A stretch of 33,443 bases of DNA from a bacterium. Its GTDB lineage: Bacteria; Thermotogota; Thermotogae; Mesoaciditogales; Mesoaciditogaceae. The notes under the pieces were generated by a model. It was not told the DNA's origin. It did no database searches and saw only the letters and a list, made by a program, of their open reading frames with translations. A program made the translations under genes and the position numbers. Positions 1 to 9,284 of this stretch are shown here, piece after piece; position 1 is the stretch's first letter; every line of letters starts with the position of its first letter. The stretch spans positions 1-33,443 of the forward strand of contig JAJYYZ010000021.1 in the NCBI GenBank assembly GCA_021800445.1, in the 5' to 3' direction.

Positions 1-2
1 GG

Positions 3-449
3 AGAGATTTCTTACACAAGTTAAGCAATCGGATAGCCAATGATTACGATGCGGTGTGTATAGAAGATCTCAACATGAAAGCGATGGGACAGTGCTTGAA
101 TCTGGGAAAGAGCGTTTTTGACAATGGATGGGGGATGTTCACATCTTTTCTCAATTACAAGTTGGAAGATAAAGGCAAAGTGCTTGTAAGGGTAGATAAA
201 TGGTATCCGAGTTCTAAGACCTGCAGTGTATGCGGATATGAAAAAGAAGAGTTGACCTTGGATATCAGGGAATGGGAATGTCCGAACTGTCATACCATCC
301 ATGACAGAGACATAAACGCCGCGATAAATATAAAGCGTCAAGGATTACGCGTGATGAGTCATGAATTTGAGAACCGTGGGACACACGGGGATAGCTCGTT
401 GATACTTAGCGCAGGGGTGCTATTGAGCGAGAAGCCCTCACTTCTATAA
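3..449 (+). CDS. tnpB: TnpB (IS200/IS605-type RNA-guided nuclease), 3' part only
   Basis: The frame is open from the window edge, so the start lies outside. The fragment contains the RuvC-II part of TnpB (a DFLHKLS stretch, then AVCIEDLN with the catalytic Glu), the zinc-finger cysteines CSVCGY and CPNC, and the HDRDINAAINI block with the third catalytic acid. TnpB is known as an RNA-guided DNA endonuclease encoded by IS200/IS605 elements. Its guide RNA runs through the element's right end. The stop codon lies in the loop of the right-end hairpin (423-467), so protein C-terminus and RNA scaffold overlap. The GTG at 54 is an internal codon, not a start. The RuvC-I Asp is upstream and not visible. 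I see no tnpA in this window. Confidence 0.93.
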   Translation, partial: RDFLHKLSNRIANDYDAVCIEDLNMKAMGQCLNLGKSVFDNGWGMFTSFLNYKLEDKGKVLVRVDKWYPSSKTCSVCGYEKEELTLDIREWECPNCHTIHDRDINAAINIKRQGLRVMSHEFENRGTHGDSSLILSAGVLLSEKPSLL

Positions 450-467
450 GTGGTGGGAGTATGTCAC
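423..467 (+). mobile_element. right end of the TnpB insertion sequence (hairpin)
   Basis: An imperfect hairpin (CCCTCACTT, loop CTATA, AAGTGGTGGG) is followed by AGTATGTCAC. The same hairpin plus tail occurs as solo copies at 2090-2122, 8597-8640 and 27191-27232, and in altered form at 32911-32955, which marks it as a mobile end and not part of the permease gene. Oligopeptide-permease homology begins directly after it, at about 470. The boundary after GTCAC is inferred from where the copies stop matching. Confidence 0.8.
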
Positions 468-967
468 TGAGGGCAACAGATATGTTTTTGGCTTTCCCAA
501 GTTTGATACTCGCTATGGCTTTTGCAGCGATGTTGGGGCCAAGTCTTGTCAACACCATAATAGCAATCTCCCTTGTGGGATGGACTGTTTTTGCAAGACT
601 CGCGAGGGCTGAAGCGATGAAAGTTAAAAATCAACCATACATAGAAGCAATCGGGGCACTTGGGGCGGGTAAGACGAGAATAATAACACTTCACGTCACA
701 CCGATGTGCATCTCACCTGTACTTGTTCAACTGACTTTAAGAATGGGAACGGTTATCTTAACAGCCGCAAGTTTGGGTTTTTTGGGACTTGGAGTCAGAC
801 CTCCACTTCCAGAATGGGGTGCTATGGTCAGCGATGGGAGAAGTTTTTTGCTTGATCAATGGTGGATATCTACTTTCCCAGGTATTGCGATAGCAATAGT
901 GGTTCTCGGCTTTAACTTGCTCGGAGATGGTCTAAGAGACATAATGGATCCGAGGTTAAGAAGATGA
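461..967 (+). pseudogene. dppC: oligopeptide/dipeptide ABC transporter permease (DppC/OppC family), 5' end lost to IS insertion
   Basis: From about position 470 the product is the C-terminal half of a DppC/OppC permease. It starts at the RATDMFLAFPSLILA block, has the EAA-loop sequence YIEAIGALGAGKTRII, and ends with the usual GLRDIMDPRLR. Family members are about 280-300 residues, with the N-terminal domain and the first two or three membrane spans before this point; here about 120 residues are missing and the TnpB right end takes their place. The ATG at 461 lies inside the IS end, with only a GGGAG one base before it, so expression of a short product is doubtful. The gene overlaps dppD by the ATGA at 964-967. 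Unless an intact copy exists elsewhere, this peptide importer is probably broken. Confidence 0.85.
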
Positions 968-1932
968 GTGCTGCACTTGTCGAGGTAAAAAATCTAAAGG
1001 TAGTTTTTCACACTTACAGAGGAACTGTTTATGCTCTTGATGATGTTAATTTTACCGTTGGCAGAAATGAAAGATTTGGGATAATAGGTGAAACAGGATG
1101 TGGCAAGTCCGTTACTTCACTTGCGATAATGAGACTTATTGAGCCTCCGGGCGAAATAGTAGACGGTGAGATCATCTTTGATGGAAGAGATGTCGTTAAG
1201 TTAAGTGAAAATTTTCTAAACACAATTCGGGGAAGAGAAATGTCGATGATTTTTCAAGAACCATTATCTTCTCTTAATCCTGTCATGAAAGTCGGCTTTC
1301 AGATAGGAGAAAGCATTTCCAAGTTGAAAAACATATCTGTAAAAGCATCTCGAAATGAAGTACTTGACGCGCTGAAGATCGTTGATCTCGATCCAGAAAG
1401 AATTGCAAATCTCTATCCAAATGAATTAAGTGGAGGAATGGCCCAAAGAGTCATGATTTCAATGGCGCTTTCATCTAAACCAAAATTGTTGATAGCCGAT
1501 GAGCCGACTTCCGCACTTGACGTCACAATTCAGGCCCAGATAATGAGTTTGCTTGACGATCTTGTTTCAAAAATGAAGAACACGGTCATACTCATAACGC
1601 ACGATCTTGGTGTTGCAGCGCAATTTTGCGATAAAATTTTGATAATGTATGCTGGTACCGTGATTGAACAGGCAAAAGCAGAAGATCTTTTCGAAAATCC
1701 CTTGCACCCGTATACTAAAGAATTGTTAAAAGCCATCCCAAAAGTTGGCAACAAAGACAAACTTGTAGGTATACCCGGGAGCGTTCCGGATCTCGTTAAA
1801 CCTCCAGATGGATGCAGGTTTCATCCAAGATGTCCTTACGCAAAGGAAACATGCAAAGCCGAAGAACCTCAATTTTTTGAAATATCAGAAGGCCATCTTG
1901 TCAAATGTCATTTTCCTTTGAATAAAACGTAA
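964..1932 (+). CDS. dppD: oligopeptide/dipeptide ABC transporter ATP-binding protein (DppD/OppD family)
   Basis: This 322-residue protein has all ABC ATPase motifs: Walker A GETGCGKS at 42-49, Q-loop MIFQEP, signature LSGGMAQRV, Walker B LLIADEPTSALD and switch His in ITHDLG. It ends with the oligo_HPY extension (CRFHPRCPYAKETC) typical of peptide importers. It would energise uptake together with the permease whose gene overlaps its start by 4 bp. The usual partner ATPase gene dppF/oppF does not follow: the next 274 bases are noncoding, hold an IS right-end remnant, and lead to the convergent kdpD. With dppC interrupted and dppF absent, the operon looks decayed, although this gene is intact. 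Confidence 0.95.
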   Translation: MSAALVEVKNLKVVFHTYRGTVYALDDVNFTVGRNERFGIIGETGCGKSVTSLAIMRLIEPPGEIVDGEIIFDGRDVVKLSENFLNTIRGREMSMIFQEPLSSLNPVMKVGFQIGESISKLKNISVKASRNEVLDALKIVDLDPERIANLYPNELSGGMAQRVMISMALSSKPKLLIADEPTSALDVTIQAQIMSLLDDLVSKMKNTVILITHDLGVAAQFCDKILIMYAGTVIEQAKAEDLFENPLHPYTKELLKAIPKVGNKDKLVGIPGSVPDLVKPPDGCRFHPRCPYAKETCKAEEPQFFEISEGHLVKCHFPLNKT

Positions 1933-2089
1933 TTCTGCTTGACGTCTTGTTAGAATATATCAAACAAAATTACTGTCATCCCGTACTTAATATTGTTCAT
2001 TTTCAATTCTATTCCACACGTCGTTTTATCCGCCTAACGGCCTTCTTTGCTCAAAATTATCGTGTAATTGGTTTGAATATTTGAAACAA

Positions 2090-2122
2090 GTGACATACTC
2101 CAACCACTTATAGAAGTAATGG
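2090..2122 (-). mobile_element. solo IS right-end remnant between dppD and kdpD
   Basis: On the minus strand it reads ACTTCTATAAGTGGTTGGAG followed by TATGTCAC, matching the end of the TnpB element at 423-467. The 5' half of the stem has diverged (TTACTTC instead of CCCACTTC), so it looks older than the copies at 8597 and 27191. The rest of the 1933-2206 gap shows no gene, and I see no good terminator for either convergent gene. Confidence 0.7.
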
Positions 2123-2206
2123 ATACTGAATTTATCCATAAAACAAGAGAACTTGGCTCTACAAGTGAATAAGGATGATACGCTCGTAGATAAATAACGG
2201 GATTTG

Positions 2207-4162
2207 TCAATCCGACATCTTGTTTGTTATGTTTTTTATTCTCTCTATTGCCATAATTCCAATGTGGCTTATGGTTTCAAGTACAACTATGTTTTCCATT
2301 GTGAGAATTTGTTTGTTTCCCATGAAATCGAATTCTATAACGCCCATGGCTTCATCTTTAGATGTCATCAATGGTAAACAGAAGACCTTTGCATTTGATA
2401 TCGTTTCAGTTCCAAAACCTGCAGGTTTTTTATTTATCAATACCCACGAAGCTATACCGGAAGATTCAGTATTTATCTCAAAATTTTCTGTTTTTGCTAC
2501 AAGTGAAAGTTTTTCCCTTTCAAGAAGAAAAATGGCCATCTCACAATTAAATAATCTTTTTATATGATTTACCATAAGAGAAAGTACATTATCGACGCTT
2601 TCGACAGTAGCGAGATCTCTGCTGAATTCATAAAGAGCATTGCTTTTCGATTCGCTTTCTTTTAATAAAAAGACCCTTTTTCTTGATTGGGATGCGAGTA
2701 CACTTATGACAACGACTATGCTTGTGTACACGACGAATGAAATTAAATGATCGAAATCGGAGACCTCGAAACTGAAGTATGGATGGGTGAAGAGATAATC
2801 ATACGTTAAAATGCTCAAAAAAATTGCAAGTATAGATGGCCCTATTCCAAGGTAAAGCGCCGTTAACATCAGAGGAATTAAGAAGATGAACATCATGTCA
2901 AATCCCGTCAGTTGGTTTTTTAAAAGCAATGATATCCCGGTAGCAAGCGTAACACCGCTGACACCCAACAGGTAATTCAAAAATTCATGTACTTTGAAAT
3001 GATATTTTGGTCTTTCAGATGAAGTCGTATCAATTTGAGTTTCTATCATGTAGATATCTATTCCTTTGGCTTCGAGTATGAATCTATCGGAAATTGCATG
3101 AAAAAGGCCAGTTTTTTTAGGCTTCCCTATTATTATCTTATTTACATTATGACTTTTGGCGTAATTTATTATTTCACGTGTCACATCGTTACCTTTTACC
3201 CACGCAACCCACCCGTCCAAACTCCTTGTAAGTTCGAGAGCGTCATTTAGCCATTTATTTTCTTGTGTGGAAAAATCTTTGTTTTTTTCCGTTTCAACAT
3301 GTAAGGCAATCCATTCAGCGCCAAGTTCATTTGCCAATCTGTAAGTTGCCCTCACAAGTTTTTCCGCGTAAGGACTTGCAAATATTCCAACAAGCACTCT
3401 TTCCTTTGTAACCCAAGGACCTGCTATGGCATGAGCTGTCATGTAATCGCGCATTTTTTCATCAACATTATCTGCCAAAACTCTGAGAGTCAATTGACGA
3501 AGCGCGAGTAAATTACCTGGTCTAAAGAATTTATGCACCGCCTGTTGAGCCATGTCTTTAACATATACCTTCCCATCTTGGAGCCGTTTTAAAAGTTCTT
3601 CAGGAGGTAGATCCACCAATTTTATCTCATTTGCTTCCATTACGAATTTGTCTGGAACGGTTTCATGAACTTTCACATTTGTTATTTGAAAGACAACATC
3701 CTTTAAACTTTCAAGATGTTGCACATTCATTGCCGTGTAAACGTCTATTCCGTAGTTAAGAATTTCTTCGATATCTTGATATCTTTTCACGTTCTTGGAT
3801 CCTGGAGCGTTAGAATGAGCGAGTTCGTCTATGATTACAAGTTGTGGCTTCCTTTCTTTGATCTTTTCGATGGGCACTTCTTGAAGTTCTATTCCTTTGT
3901 AATCTATGATCAAAGGAGGTATCATTTCTAAACCATCCAGTAAGGCCTCTGTTTCAGGTCTTTTATGTGTTTCAACGTAACCTATAACGACATCTATACC
4001 TTCAGTTTTCCGTGCATGAGCATCTCTGAGCATGGCATAAGTTTTTCCGACACCTGGAGCAGCTCCAAAATAAATGGTCAATTTTCCTCGTTCAGACTTT
4101 TCTTCTTTATTTGCTATTTTAAGTAATTCTTCTGGAGATGGTCTTAGTTCTTCATCTGCCAT
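2207..4162 (-). CDS. kdpD: KdpD sensor protein lacking the histidine-kinase domains
   Basis: The protein has 651 residues in KdpD order: N-terminal KdpD ATPase-like domain with Walker A GAAPGVGKT (33-41) and a VIIDELAHSN Walker B-like strand near 110; a universal-stress-like domain (about 250-370); four closely spaced membrane spans (about 390-490, DUF4118-like); and a GAF-like domain (about 510-640). It then stops. E. coli KdpD continues to about 894 residues with the phosphoacceptor His and ATPase domain; none of that is here, and the two frames I translated past the stop give no HisKA residue pattern. The ATG at 4162 overlaps the end of kdpC by 11 bp. No kdpE is in the window. It might sense K+ or c-di-AMP (a role known for the stress-like domain in some KdpDs) without phosphotransfer. 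Confidence 0.93.
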   Translation of the reverse strand: MADEELRPSPEELLKIANKEEKSERGKLTIYFGAAPGVGKTYAMLRDAHARKTEGIDVVIGYVETHKRPETEALLDGLEMIPPLIIDYKGIELQEVPIEKIKERKPQLVIIDELAHSNAPGSKNVKRYQDIEEILNYGIDVYTAMNVQHLESLKDVVFQITNVKVHETVPDKFVMEANEIKLVDLPPEELLKRLQDGKVYVKDMAQQAVHKFFRPGNLLALRQLTLRVLADNVDEKMRDYMTAHAIAGPWVTKERVLVGIFASPYAEKLVRATYRLANELGAEWIALHVETEKNKDFSTQENKWLNDALELTRSLDGWVAWVKGNDVTREIINYAKSHNVNKIIIGKPKKTGLFHAISDRFILEAKGIDIYMIETQIDTTSSERPKYHFKVHEFLNYLLGVSGVTLATGISLLLKNQLTGFDMMFIFLIPLMLTALYLGIGPSILAIFLSILTYDYLFTHPYFSFEVSDFDHLISFVVYTSIVVVISVLASQSRKRVFLLKESESKSNALYEFSRDLATVESVDNVLSLMVNHIKRLFNCEMAIFLLEREKLSLVAKTENFEINTESSGIASWVLINKKPAGFGTETISNAKVFCLPLMTSKDEAMGVIEFDFMGNKQILTMENIVVLETISHIGIMAIERIKNITNKMSD

Positions 4163-4742
4163 ATGCTTTCTCCAAATTCATCAATGCCAGATTCAATTCT
4201 AAAACATTTATAACCCTTGCTCCCATGAATCCAAAGGTTCTATTGTTTAAATGATCAAAGATGAGATTTCTCAAAATATTCTGTGGTATATTAGTGACTT
4301 TAGATATTCTTGGAATTTGTACAAGCGCAGATTCCAAATTGATATCCGGATCCAGACCGCTTCCTGATCCAAGGACAAGTTCGGAAGGGATGCTACCAGT
4401 TATGCCGGAATTTCTAAGTATCTTTATTCTGTTTTCAACACGATTTATAAGCACTTTGTTTGTCGGGCCAAGATTAGATCCACCTGAATAAAGCGCATTG
4501 TATGGAAACCCAGCAGTGGAAGACGGTCTCGACCAGAAAAGACCAGGATTTGAAAATGGTTGTCCTATCAGTTTAGATCCTATCGGTTCAGTGCCTTTAT
4601 GAATTATGCTTCCATTTGCCTGCCATGGGGAAAAGACGTTCCCAATGACCGTTATCAGTAAAGGATACAAAAAGCCAACTATCACGAAAAACATCACGAA
4701 GATCAAAACAGATACTTTTAATGGCTTTAACATGCTGTTCAC
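4152..4742 (-). CDS. kdpC: potassium-transporting ATPase subunit KdpC
   Basis: This 196-residue protein has one N-terminal membrane span (about residues 8-36) and an external domain carrying family blocks GSKLIGQPF, FWSRPSST, SGGSNLGPTN, LVLGSGSGLDPDI and a C-terminal VNVLELNLAL. KdpC is the small periplasmic/external subunit that stabilises the KdpFABC K+ pump and assists ATP binding. The gene begins one base after the kdpB stop and overlaps kdpD, so the subunits appear translationally coupled. No kdpF-like mini-ORF was found before kdpA. Confidence 0.97.
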   Translation of the reverse strand: MNSMLKPLKVSVLIFVMFFVIVGFLYPLLITVIGNVFSPWQANGSIIHKGTEPIGSKLIGQPFSNPGLFWSRPSSTAGFPYNALYSGGSNLGPTNKVLINRVENRIKILRNSGITGSIPSELVLGSGSGLDPDINLESALVQIPRISKVTNIPQNILRNLIFDHLNNRTFGFMGARVINVLELNLALMNLEKAYGR

Positions 4743-4743
4743 C

Positions 4744-6798
4744 TCATATTAAACTTATAAGCATGTAGATCAATTTTATGCCGATAAAAGGAACTATCAA
4801 ACCGCCACCACCATAGATGAGTAAATTGTAAGTTAGCAATTTATCTGCCGACATGGGTTTGTACCACGTTCCCTTTAGAGCGAGCGGGATTAAGATCGGA
4901 ATTATTATCGCGTTGAATATTACGGCTGATAAAATAGCGAGATATGGATTTGTAAGATGCATGACATTCAAAACCTGCAATTGTGGGTATATGGACGCCA
5001 CTGCTGCCGGAATAATGACAAAGTATTTTGCTATATCATTTGCGATGCTGAAAGTTGTCAATGCTCCTCTTGTCATTAACATGTGTTTTCCTATCTCCAC
5101 TATATCGAGCAACTTCGTCGGATTACTGTCAAGATCTATGACATTCGCGGCCTCGCGCGCAGGCTGTGTTCCCGTATTCATGGCCACGGCGACGTCGGCC
5201 TGAGCAAGTGCCGGAGCATCGTTTGTGCCATCTCCAGTCATGGCAACCATGTATCCCTGCTCTTGATACTTTCTGATGAGTTTCAATTTATCTTCTGGTT
5301 TCGCCTCTGCCACAAAGTCATCAACCTGAGCCTCGGCTGCGATAGTTGCGGCCGTAAGAGGATTATCTCCAGTTATCATGATGGTTTTTATTCCCATGCG
5401 TCTTAACTGCTGAAAACGTTCCTGAATTCCTTTCTTTAAAATATCTTTCAGATTTATAACACCTATTATTTCCGCGTCTTTGCTTATGACAAGTGGAGTG
5501 CCTCCCGCTTTGGCGACTTTTTCGACTTTTTGTTGAAGATCGTCCGAAATCTTTCCACCTAAACTCTTTATGTATTCAATCATCGAATCTGCAGATCCTT
5601 TACGGTAACGATGGTTTTCCACATCTATACCGCTCATTCTTGTCTTTGCGCTAAAACTTATAGTTTTTGCATTCTTCGGAAACTCCGTCGCGCGCAATTT
5701 ATACTTTGTTTTTGCAAAGACAACAATACTTCTTCCTTCGGGAGTTTCGTCTGTCAGCGAAGACATGAGTGCAACCTCCGCGCATTCTTGTTCCGTATGG
5801 TTCCCAACCGGTATGAACTCGGCTGCCTCTCTGTTGCCGAGTGTTATCGTACCTGTCTTATCCAAAAGCAAAACGTTTACATCTCCGGCTGCTTCTATTG
5901 CCTTTCCCGAAAGAGCTATGACATTTTTTCTGAACAATCTATCCATGCCGGCAATTCCAATGGCTGGAAGCAGAGCGGCTATCGTCGTCGGAGCAAGACA
6001 AACAAAGAGGGCAACAAGTATAGTCAATGATACCGGCGTTCCCTTTCCAACTGATTGAACGCTGTAAATGGAAAGTGCACTCAAGTTTATAACAACGAGT
6101 ATGAAGGTCACGGTTAACGCTATGAGTAATACCTCAAGAGCCACCTCATTCGGTGTCTTTCTTCTTTTTGCCCCTTCTACCAGTGAAATCATTTTATCGA
6201 GAAAGGTTTCGCCCGGATTTGCCGTTACTTTCACTATGATCTTATTCGATACAACCTTTGTCCCACCGGTTACGGCGCTTCTATCTCCTCCGGCCTCTCT
6301 TACAACCGGAGCCGACTCTCCGGTGACTGCCGCTTCATTTACAAGGGCTGCTCCTTCTACCACTTCTCCATCACTTGCTATGAGATCGTTCGCTTCGACG
6401 AGTATGTAATCTCCTTTTTGCAATTTCGTAGACGGCACCATATCATATGCGCTATCGAAGGAAGACTTTTTGAGCTTCTTTGCCATTACTTCACTTCTTG
6501 TCCTTCTCATCGATTCTGCCCTTGCTTTTCCACGACTCTCAGCTATGGATTCGGCAAAATTTGAGAAAAGCACTGTTAGCCAAAGCCATAAAGAGATCAT
6601 GCCAGAAAACCATATAGGACTTCCACGATGTATAAAAAATGCGAATACGAATTCCAACGTTGTTACGATACTGCCTATCTCAACTGCCAACATGACTGGA
6701 TTTGAATATAAATCAAACGGATTTAGTTTTTTGAAAGATCCTTTCAGAGCACTTTTTATCAATTTTGAGTCGAAGATGGAATTATCTTTCGTTCGCAC
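4744..6798 (-). CDS. kdpB: potassium-transporting P-type ATPase subunit KdpB
   Basis: The start is taken as GTG at 6798: it lies 8 nt after a GGAGG and just past the kdpA stop, and gives 684 residues, close to the E. coli protein. The longer frame from 6858 would overlap kdpA by 59 bp. KdpB is the catalytic subunit that hydrolyses ATP. Visible motifs are TGES at 159-162, phosphorylation motif DKTGTIT (Asp313), MITGDN, and the [19 protein letters not shown] hinge block. The Ser of TGES falls at 162, the residue whose phosphorylation is known to inhibit E. coli KdpB, so the same switch is possible. This matters because the usual transcriptional kinase is truncated here. Confidence 0.97.
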   Translation of the reverse strand: MRTKDNSIFDSKLIKSALKGSFKKLNPFDLYSNPVMLAVEIGSIVTTLEFVFAFFIHRGSPIWFSGMISLWLWLTVLFSNFAESIAESRGKARAESMRRTRSEVMAKKLKKSSFDSAYDMVPSTKLQKGDYILVEANDLIASDGEVVEGAALVNEAAVTGESAPVVREAGGDRSAVTGGTKVVSNKIIVKVTANPGETFLDKMISLVEGAKRRKTPNEVALEVLLIALTVTFILVVINLSALSIYSVQSVGKGTPVSLTILVALFVCLAPTTIAALLPAIGIAGMDRLFRKNVIALSGKAIEAAGDVNVLLLDKTGTITLGNREAAEFIPVGNHTEQECAEVALMSSLTDETPEGRSIVVFAKTKYKLRATEFPKNAKTISFSAKTRMSGIDVENHRYRKGSADSMIEYIKSLGGKISDDLQQKVEKVAKAGGTPLVISKDAEIIGVINLKDILKKGIQERFQQLRRMGIKTIMITGDNPLTAATIAAEAQVDDFVAEAKPEDKLKLIRKYQEQGYMVAMTGDGTNDAPALAQADVAVAMNTGTQPAREAANVIDLDSNPTKLLDIVEIGKHMLMTRGALTTFSIANDIAKYFVIIPAAVASIYPQLQVLNVMHLTNPYLAILSAVIFNAIIIPILIPLALKGTWYKPMSADKLLTYNLLIYGGGGLIVPFIGIKLIYMLISLI

Positions 6799-6799
6799 T

Positions 6800-8545
6800 T
6801 TAAATTCCTCCCCACATGATGAGGTTCTCAACGACAGGACCCATGGAAAGGGCTGCAAAGAATGTCAAGGCCCCGACTATTATAATGACGGCGAAGAGCC
6901 ACACCATAAATGCCGGTTTGTGAGTCGGCAATGTGCCGACGTTAGGTGGCGTATATTTTTTTCCTGCCAGAGATCCGGCCATGACAAGCGTAGCTATGGC
7001 AGGAATATATCTACCGATAAGCATTGCAAAGCCAGTCGCTAAGTTGTAAAAGAGCGTATTGGCATTTAATCCCGCAAAGGCGCTTCCGTTGTTATTCGCA
7101 GTCGAAGCAAACGCGTAAAGAATCTCGCTTAATCCATGCGCTCCGGGATTTAAAATGGCAGATGTTCCGTTTTTTGTTATCAATGCTATCGATGTAAATA
7201 TAAGGATCACGATTCCTGAAGTTAAGGCCGTTATAATAGCCATCCACATTTCTTTTACTTCTATCTTTTTGCCCATGTATTCCGGCGTTCTACCTATCAT
7301 AAGTCCCGCTATAAATACGGCTATAATTACGAAAGCGAGCATGGTATACAAACCGGATCCGACTCCTCCAAAGGCGACCTCGCTCAAAAGTATTAGTACC
7401 ATTGAACTCATGCCGCCTATCGGTGTTAACGAATCCATAGACGTATTGACAGCCCCTTCGGATGTACCTGTTGTAATGGTCGAAAATAGCACACTTCCAC
7501 CTACTCCGAATCTTGCTTCCATTCCCTCCATGTAAGGTCCCGAAACCCCCATATTCGTTATCAGAGGATCACCTCTTATCTGAGAGTAATATTGTATACC
7601 TAAAAAGATAAGCAATATGGAAAGCATAACGATGTATATGGCCCATCCTTGCCTTGTATCACCCACCATTTTCCCAAACGTATATGTCAACGAGGCAGGA
7701 ATCAAACTTATCAAGAGCACTTCAATAAAATTCGTCAGAGGATTTGGATTTTCGTAAGGATGAGCGGAATTTGCGCCAAAGAATCCTCCTCCATTTGTGC
7801 CGAGTAGTTTTATCGCCTCTTGAGAAGCCACAGGCCCCATTGGAAGGACTTGATGTGTCACGGTTCCACTTTGCGTCACAACAGGCTGGAGAAAATCGAC
7901 TACTTTGTAAGAATCAAAGTTTTGTATAACACCCTGAGACAAGAAAAAAACGGCTGCTATTATCGACAATGGGAGTAAGATGTAAAGTGTGCTTCTTGTT
8001 AAATCAACCCAAAAGTTTCCAATTGCTTTGGCATTTTTTCGCGAGATTCCCCGCATCAATGCCACCAAGATCGCCATACCGGTGGCGGCCGATAAGAAAT
8101 TCTGTACGGCAAGTCCTGCCATTTGCGTGAAATAACTTGCCATCGATTCTCCGGAATACGCTTGCCAGTTTGTGTTCGTGACAAAACTGACTGCTGTGTT
8201 GAGAGCCAAAGATAAAGAAAATCCATTGAAATGTTCGGGGTTTAAAGGCAGAAGACCTTGAAAGATTAGTATCAAAAATAGTGCAATGAAGCCTATAAAA
8301 TTAAACAGCAACATGGAAAAAGCATATTCTTTCCAGTTCATTTCATGATCGGCGTCAACACCTGTTAGCCGATAAATCCATTTTTCAACTGGAGAAATTA
8401 AAGGACTTAAAAAAATTCTTTTTCCGGTGTAAACTTTTGACATATATTTTCCAAGGGGCTTAACGAGCAATGTTAAAATGACAAAGAAAATTCCAAATTC
8501 AAGTAAGTCAAGTGCAATATTCAAATTACTCAAACCGTTCGTCAA
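6800..8545 (-). CDS. kdpA: potassium-transporting ATPase subunit KdpA (K+ channel-like subunit)
   Basis: This 581-residue, many-span membrane protein belongs to the K+ transporter superfamily. The four pore regions are recognisable: [50 protein letters not shown] and [12 protein letters not shown]. KdpA selects and binds K+ for the P-type ATPase KdpB. Translation starts at TTG 8545 after an AAAGGAGG at 8552-8559. The gene sits only 103 bp from the membrane-protein gene upstream, and that gap is largely occupied by an IS right-end copy (8597-8640), so the original kdp promoter region has been altered. kdpA-B-C-D appear cotranscribed. Confidence 0.97.
   Translation of the reverse strand: MTNGLSNLNIALDLLEFGIFFVILTLLVKPLGKYMSKVYTGKRIFLSPLISPVEKWIYRLTGVDADHEMNWKEYAFSMLLFNFIGFIALFLILIFQGLLPLNPEHFNGFSLSLALNTAVSFVTNTNWQAYSGESMASYFTQMAGLAVQNFLSAATGMAILVALMRGISRKNAKAIGNFWVDLTRSTLYILLPLSIIAAVFFLSQGVIQNFDSYKVVDFLQPVVTQSGTVTHQVLPMGPVASQEAIKLLGTNGGGFFGANSAHPYENPNPLTNFIEVLLISLIPASLTYTFGKMVGDTRQGWAIYIVMLSILLIFLGIQYYSQIRGDPLITNMGVSGPYMEGMEARFGVGGSVLFSTITTGTSEGAVNTSMDSLTPIGGMSSMVLILLSEVAFGGVGSGLYTMLAFVIIAVFIAGLMIGRTPEYMGKKIEVKEMWMAIITALTSGIVILIFTSIALITKNGTSAILNPGAHGLSEILYAFASTANNNGSAFAGLNANTLFYNLATGFAMLIGRYIPAIATLVMAGSLAGKKYTPPNVGTLPTHKPAFMVWLFAVIIIVGALTFFAALSMGPVVENLIMWGGI
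6807..6811 (-). promoter_or_regulatory. ribosome binding site that fixes the kdpB start
   Basis: GGAGG on the minus strand, inside the last codons of kdpA, lies 8 nt before the GTG at 6798. It supports the GTG over the in-frame start 60 bases upstream. Confidence 0.75.
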
Positions 8546-8596
8546 TTTTAACCTCCTTTAATTGTTTGAATTCATTATCTGACAATCTTTCATTTC

Positions 8597-8640
8597 GTGA
8601 CATACTCTCACCACTTATAGAAGTGGGAGAATTCTTGCTT
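8597..8640 (-). mobile_element. solo IS right-end hairpin in the 5' region of kdpA
   Basis: On the minus strand it reads AAGCAAGAATTCTCCCACTT, CTAT, AAGTGGTGAGAG, TATGTCAC. It matches the TnpB right end at 423-467 over its full length and retains a good hairpin (CTCCCACTT/AAGTGGTGAG). It lies between the stop of the upstream membrane-protein gene and the kdpA ribosome binding site, and would be transcribed in any kdp message that starts upstream. No tnpA or tnpB accompanies it. Confidence 0.8.
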
Positions 8641-8648
8641 AAAAAGGG

Positions 8649-9284
8649 TTAAATCAGACCAAAGTTCATTAACAAAAGCCAAAGAAATGAAAGCGCCACT
8701 CCGGCCAAAGGACTTATAATCCATGTTTTATCGAATTTTCTGTATCTTATCAATCTGTAAATCAACATTCCGGCAAGCACTATCGCCAAATACCACCATT
8801 GAAGTGCCATTATGAATATGAAGATCAGAATTCTTTCAAAATTTCCATCCGCATCGTTGGATTTGATGTCTATCAAATTGGATCTTCTAAAAATATCGGC
8901 GAGTACAACGGAAGACAGGACAAGTCCAAAAAGATAATTTATGAAGGGCGGTTCTATGTAATTGTGTTCGGCGATGAAAGCGCTGAAAATAAATGTAAAA
9001 AGCAGCGCAACGCCAAGATTCAGGAATTCTATTCCAAGGTACCAAGACAATTTATCGCTTCTTGGTTTTAAAAATGTAAGTCCTGCCGTTATGATTATGT
9101 AGGTAATTATCGCGATCATTCCTGTCTGAAAAACAAGTAAATTAAATGAAAGAGCAAGACCTATAAGAATAGTCCAGAGTACGGCCTTTTGAATTTCGGA
9201 TTTGTTTTTACGGTATACCAAAGAGTTGTTAGAAAAACCGTAATCCGATGTCGTGTAGATAAGTAAAAAAAGATTTGGTACCAT
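8649..9284 (-). CDS. integral membrane protein of unknown function
   Basis: The start is placed at ATG 9284, 8 nt after AAGGAGG, giving 211 residues; an in-frame start at 9323 lacks such a site. The sequence is strongly hydrophobic, with about six predicted spans: two around residues 40-80, two around 90-135, and two in the C-terminal third. A short charged loop (FRRSNLIDIKSNDADGNF) lies between. I do not recognise the family. It overlaps the end of the glycosyltransferase gene by 56 bp and precedes kdpA, so it may belong to the same transcript. A role in envelope lipid or glycan metabolism is only a neighbourhood guess. Confidence 0.7.
   Translation of the reverse strand: MVPNLFLLIYTTSDYGFSNNSLVYRKNKSEIQKAVLWTILIGLALSFNLLVFQTGMIAIITYIIITAGLTFLKPRSDKLSWYLGIEFLNLGVALLFTFIFSAFIAEHNYIEPPFINYLFGLVLSSVVLADIFRRSNLIDIKSNDADGNFERILIFIFIMALQWWYLAIVLAGMLIYRLIRYRKFDKTWIISPLAGVALSFLWLLLMNFGLI

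Noticed and set aside
2220-2567. Plus-strand frame of 115 codons opposite kdpD
   Set aside because: The minus strand encodes the recognisable GAF-like end of KdpD; the plus frame is its shadow.
8546-8606. Small frame from ATG 8603 reading through the kdpA ribosome site (MSRNERLSDNEFKQL...)
   Set aside because: It starts inside the IS right end, has no ribosome site and overlaps kdpA out of frame; no KdpF-like hydrophobic segment.
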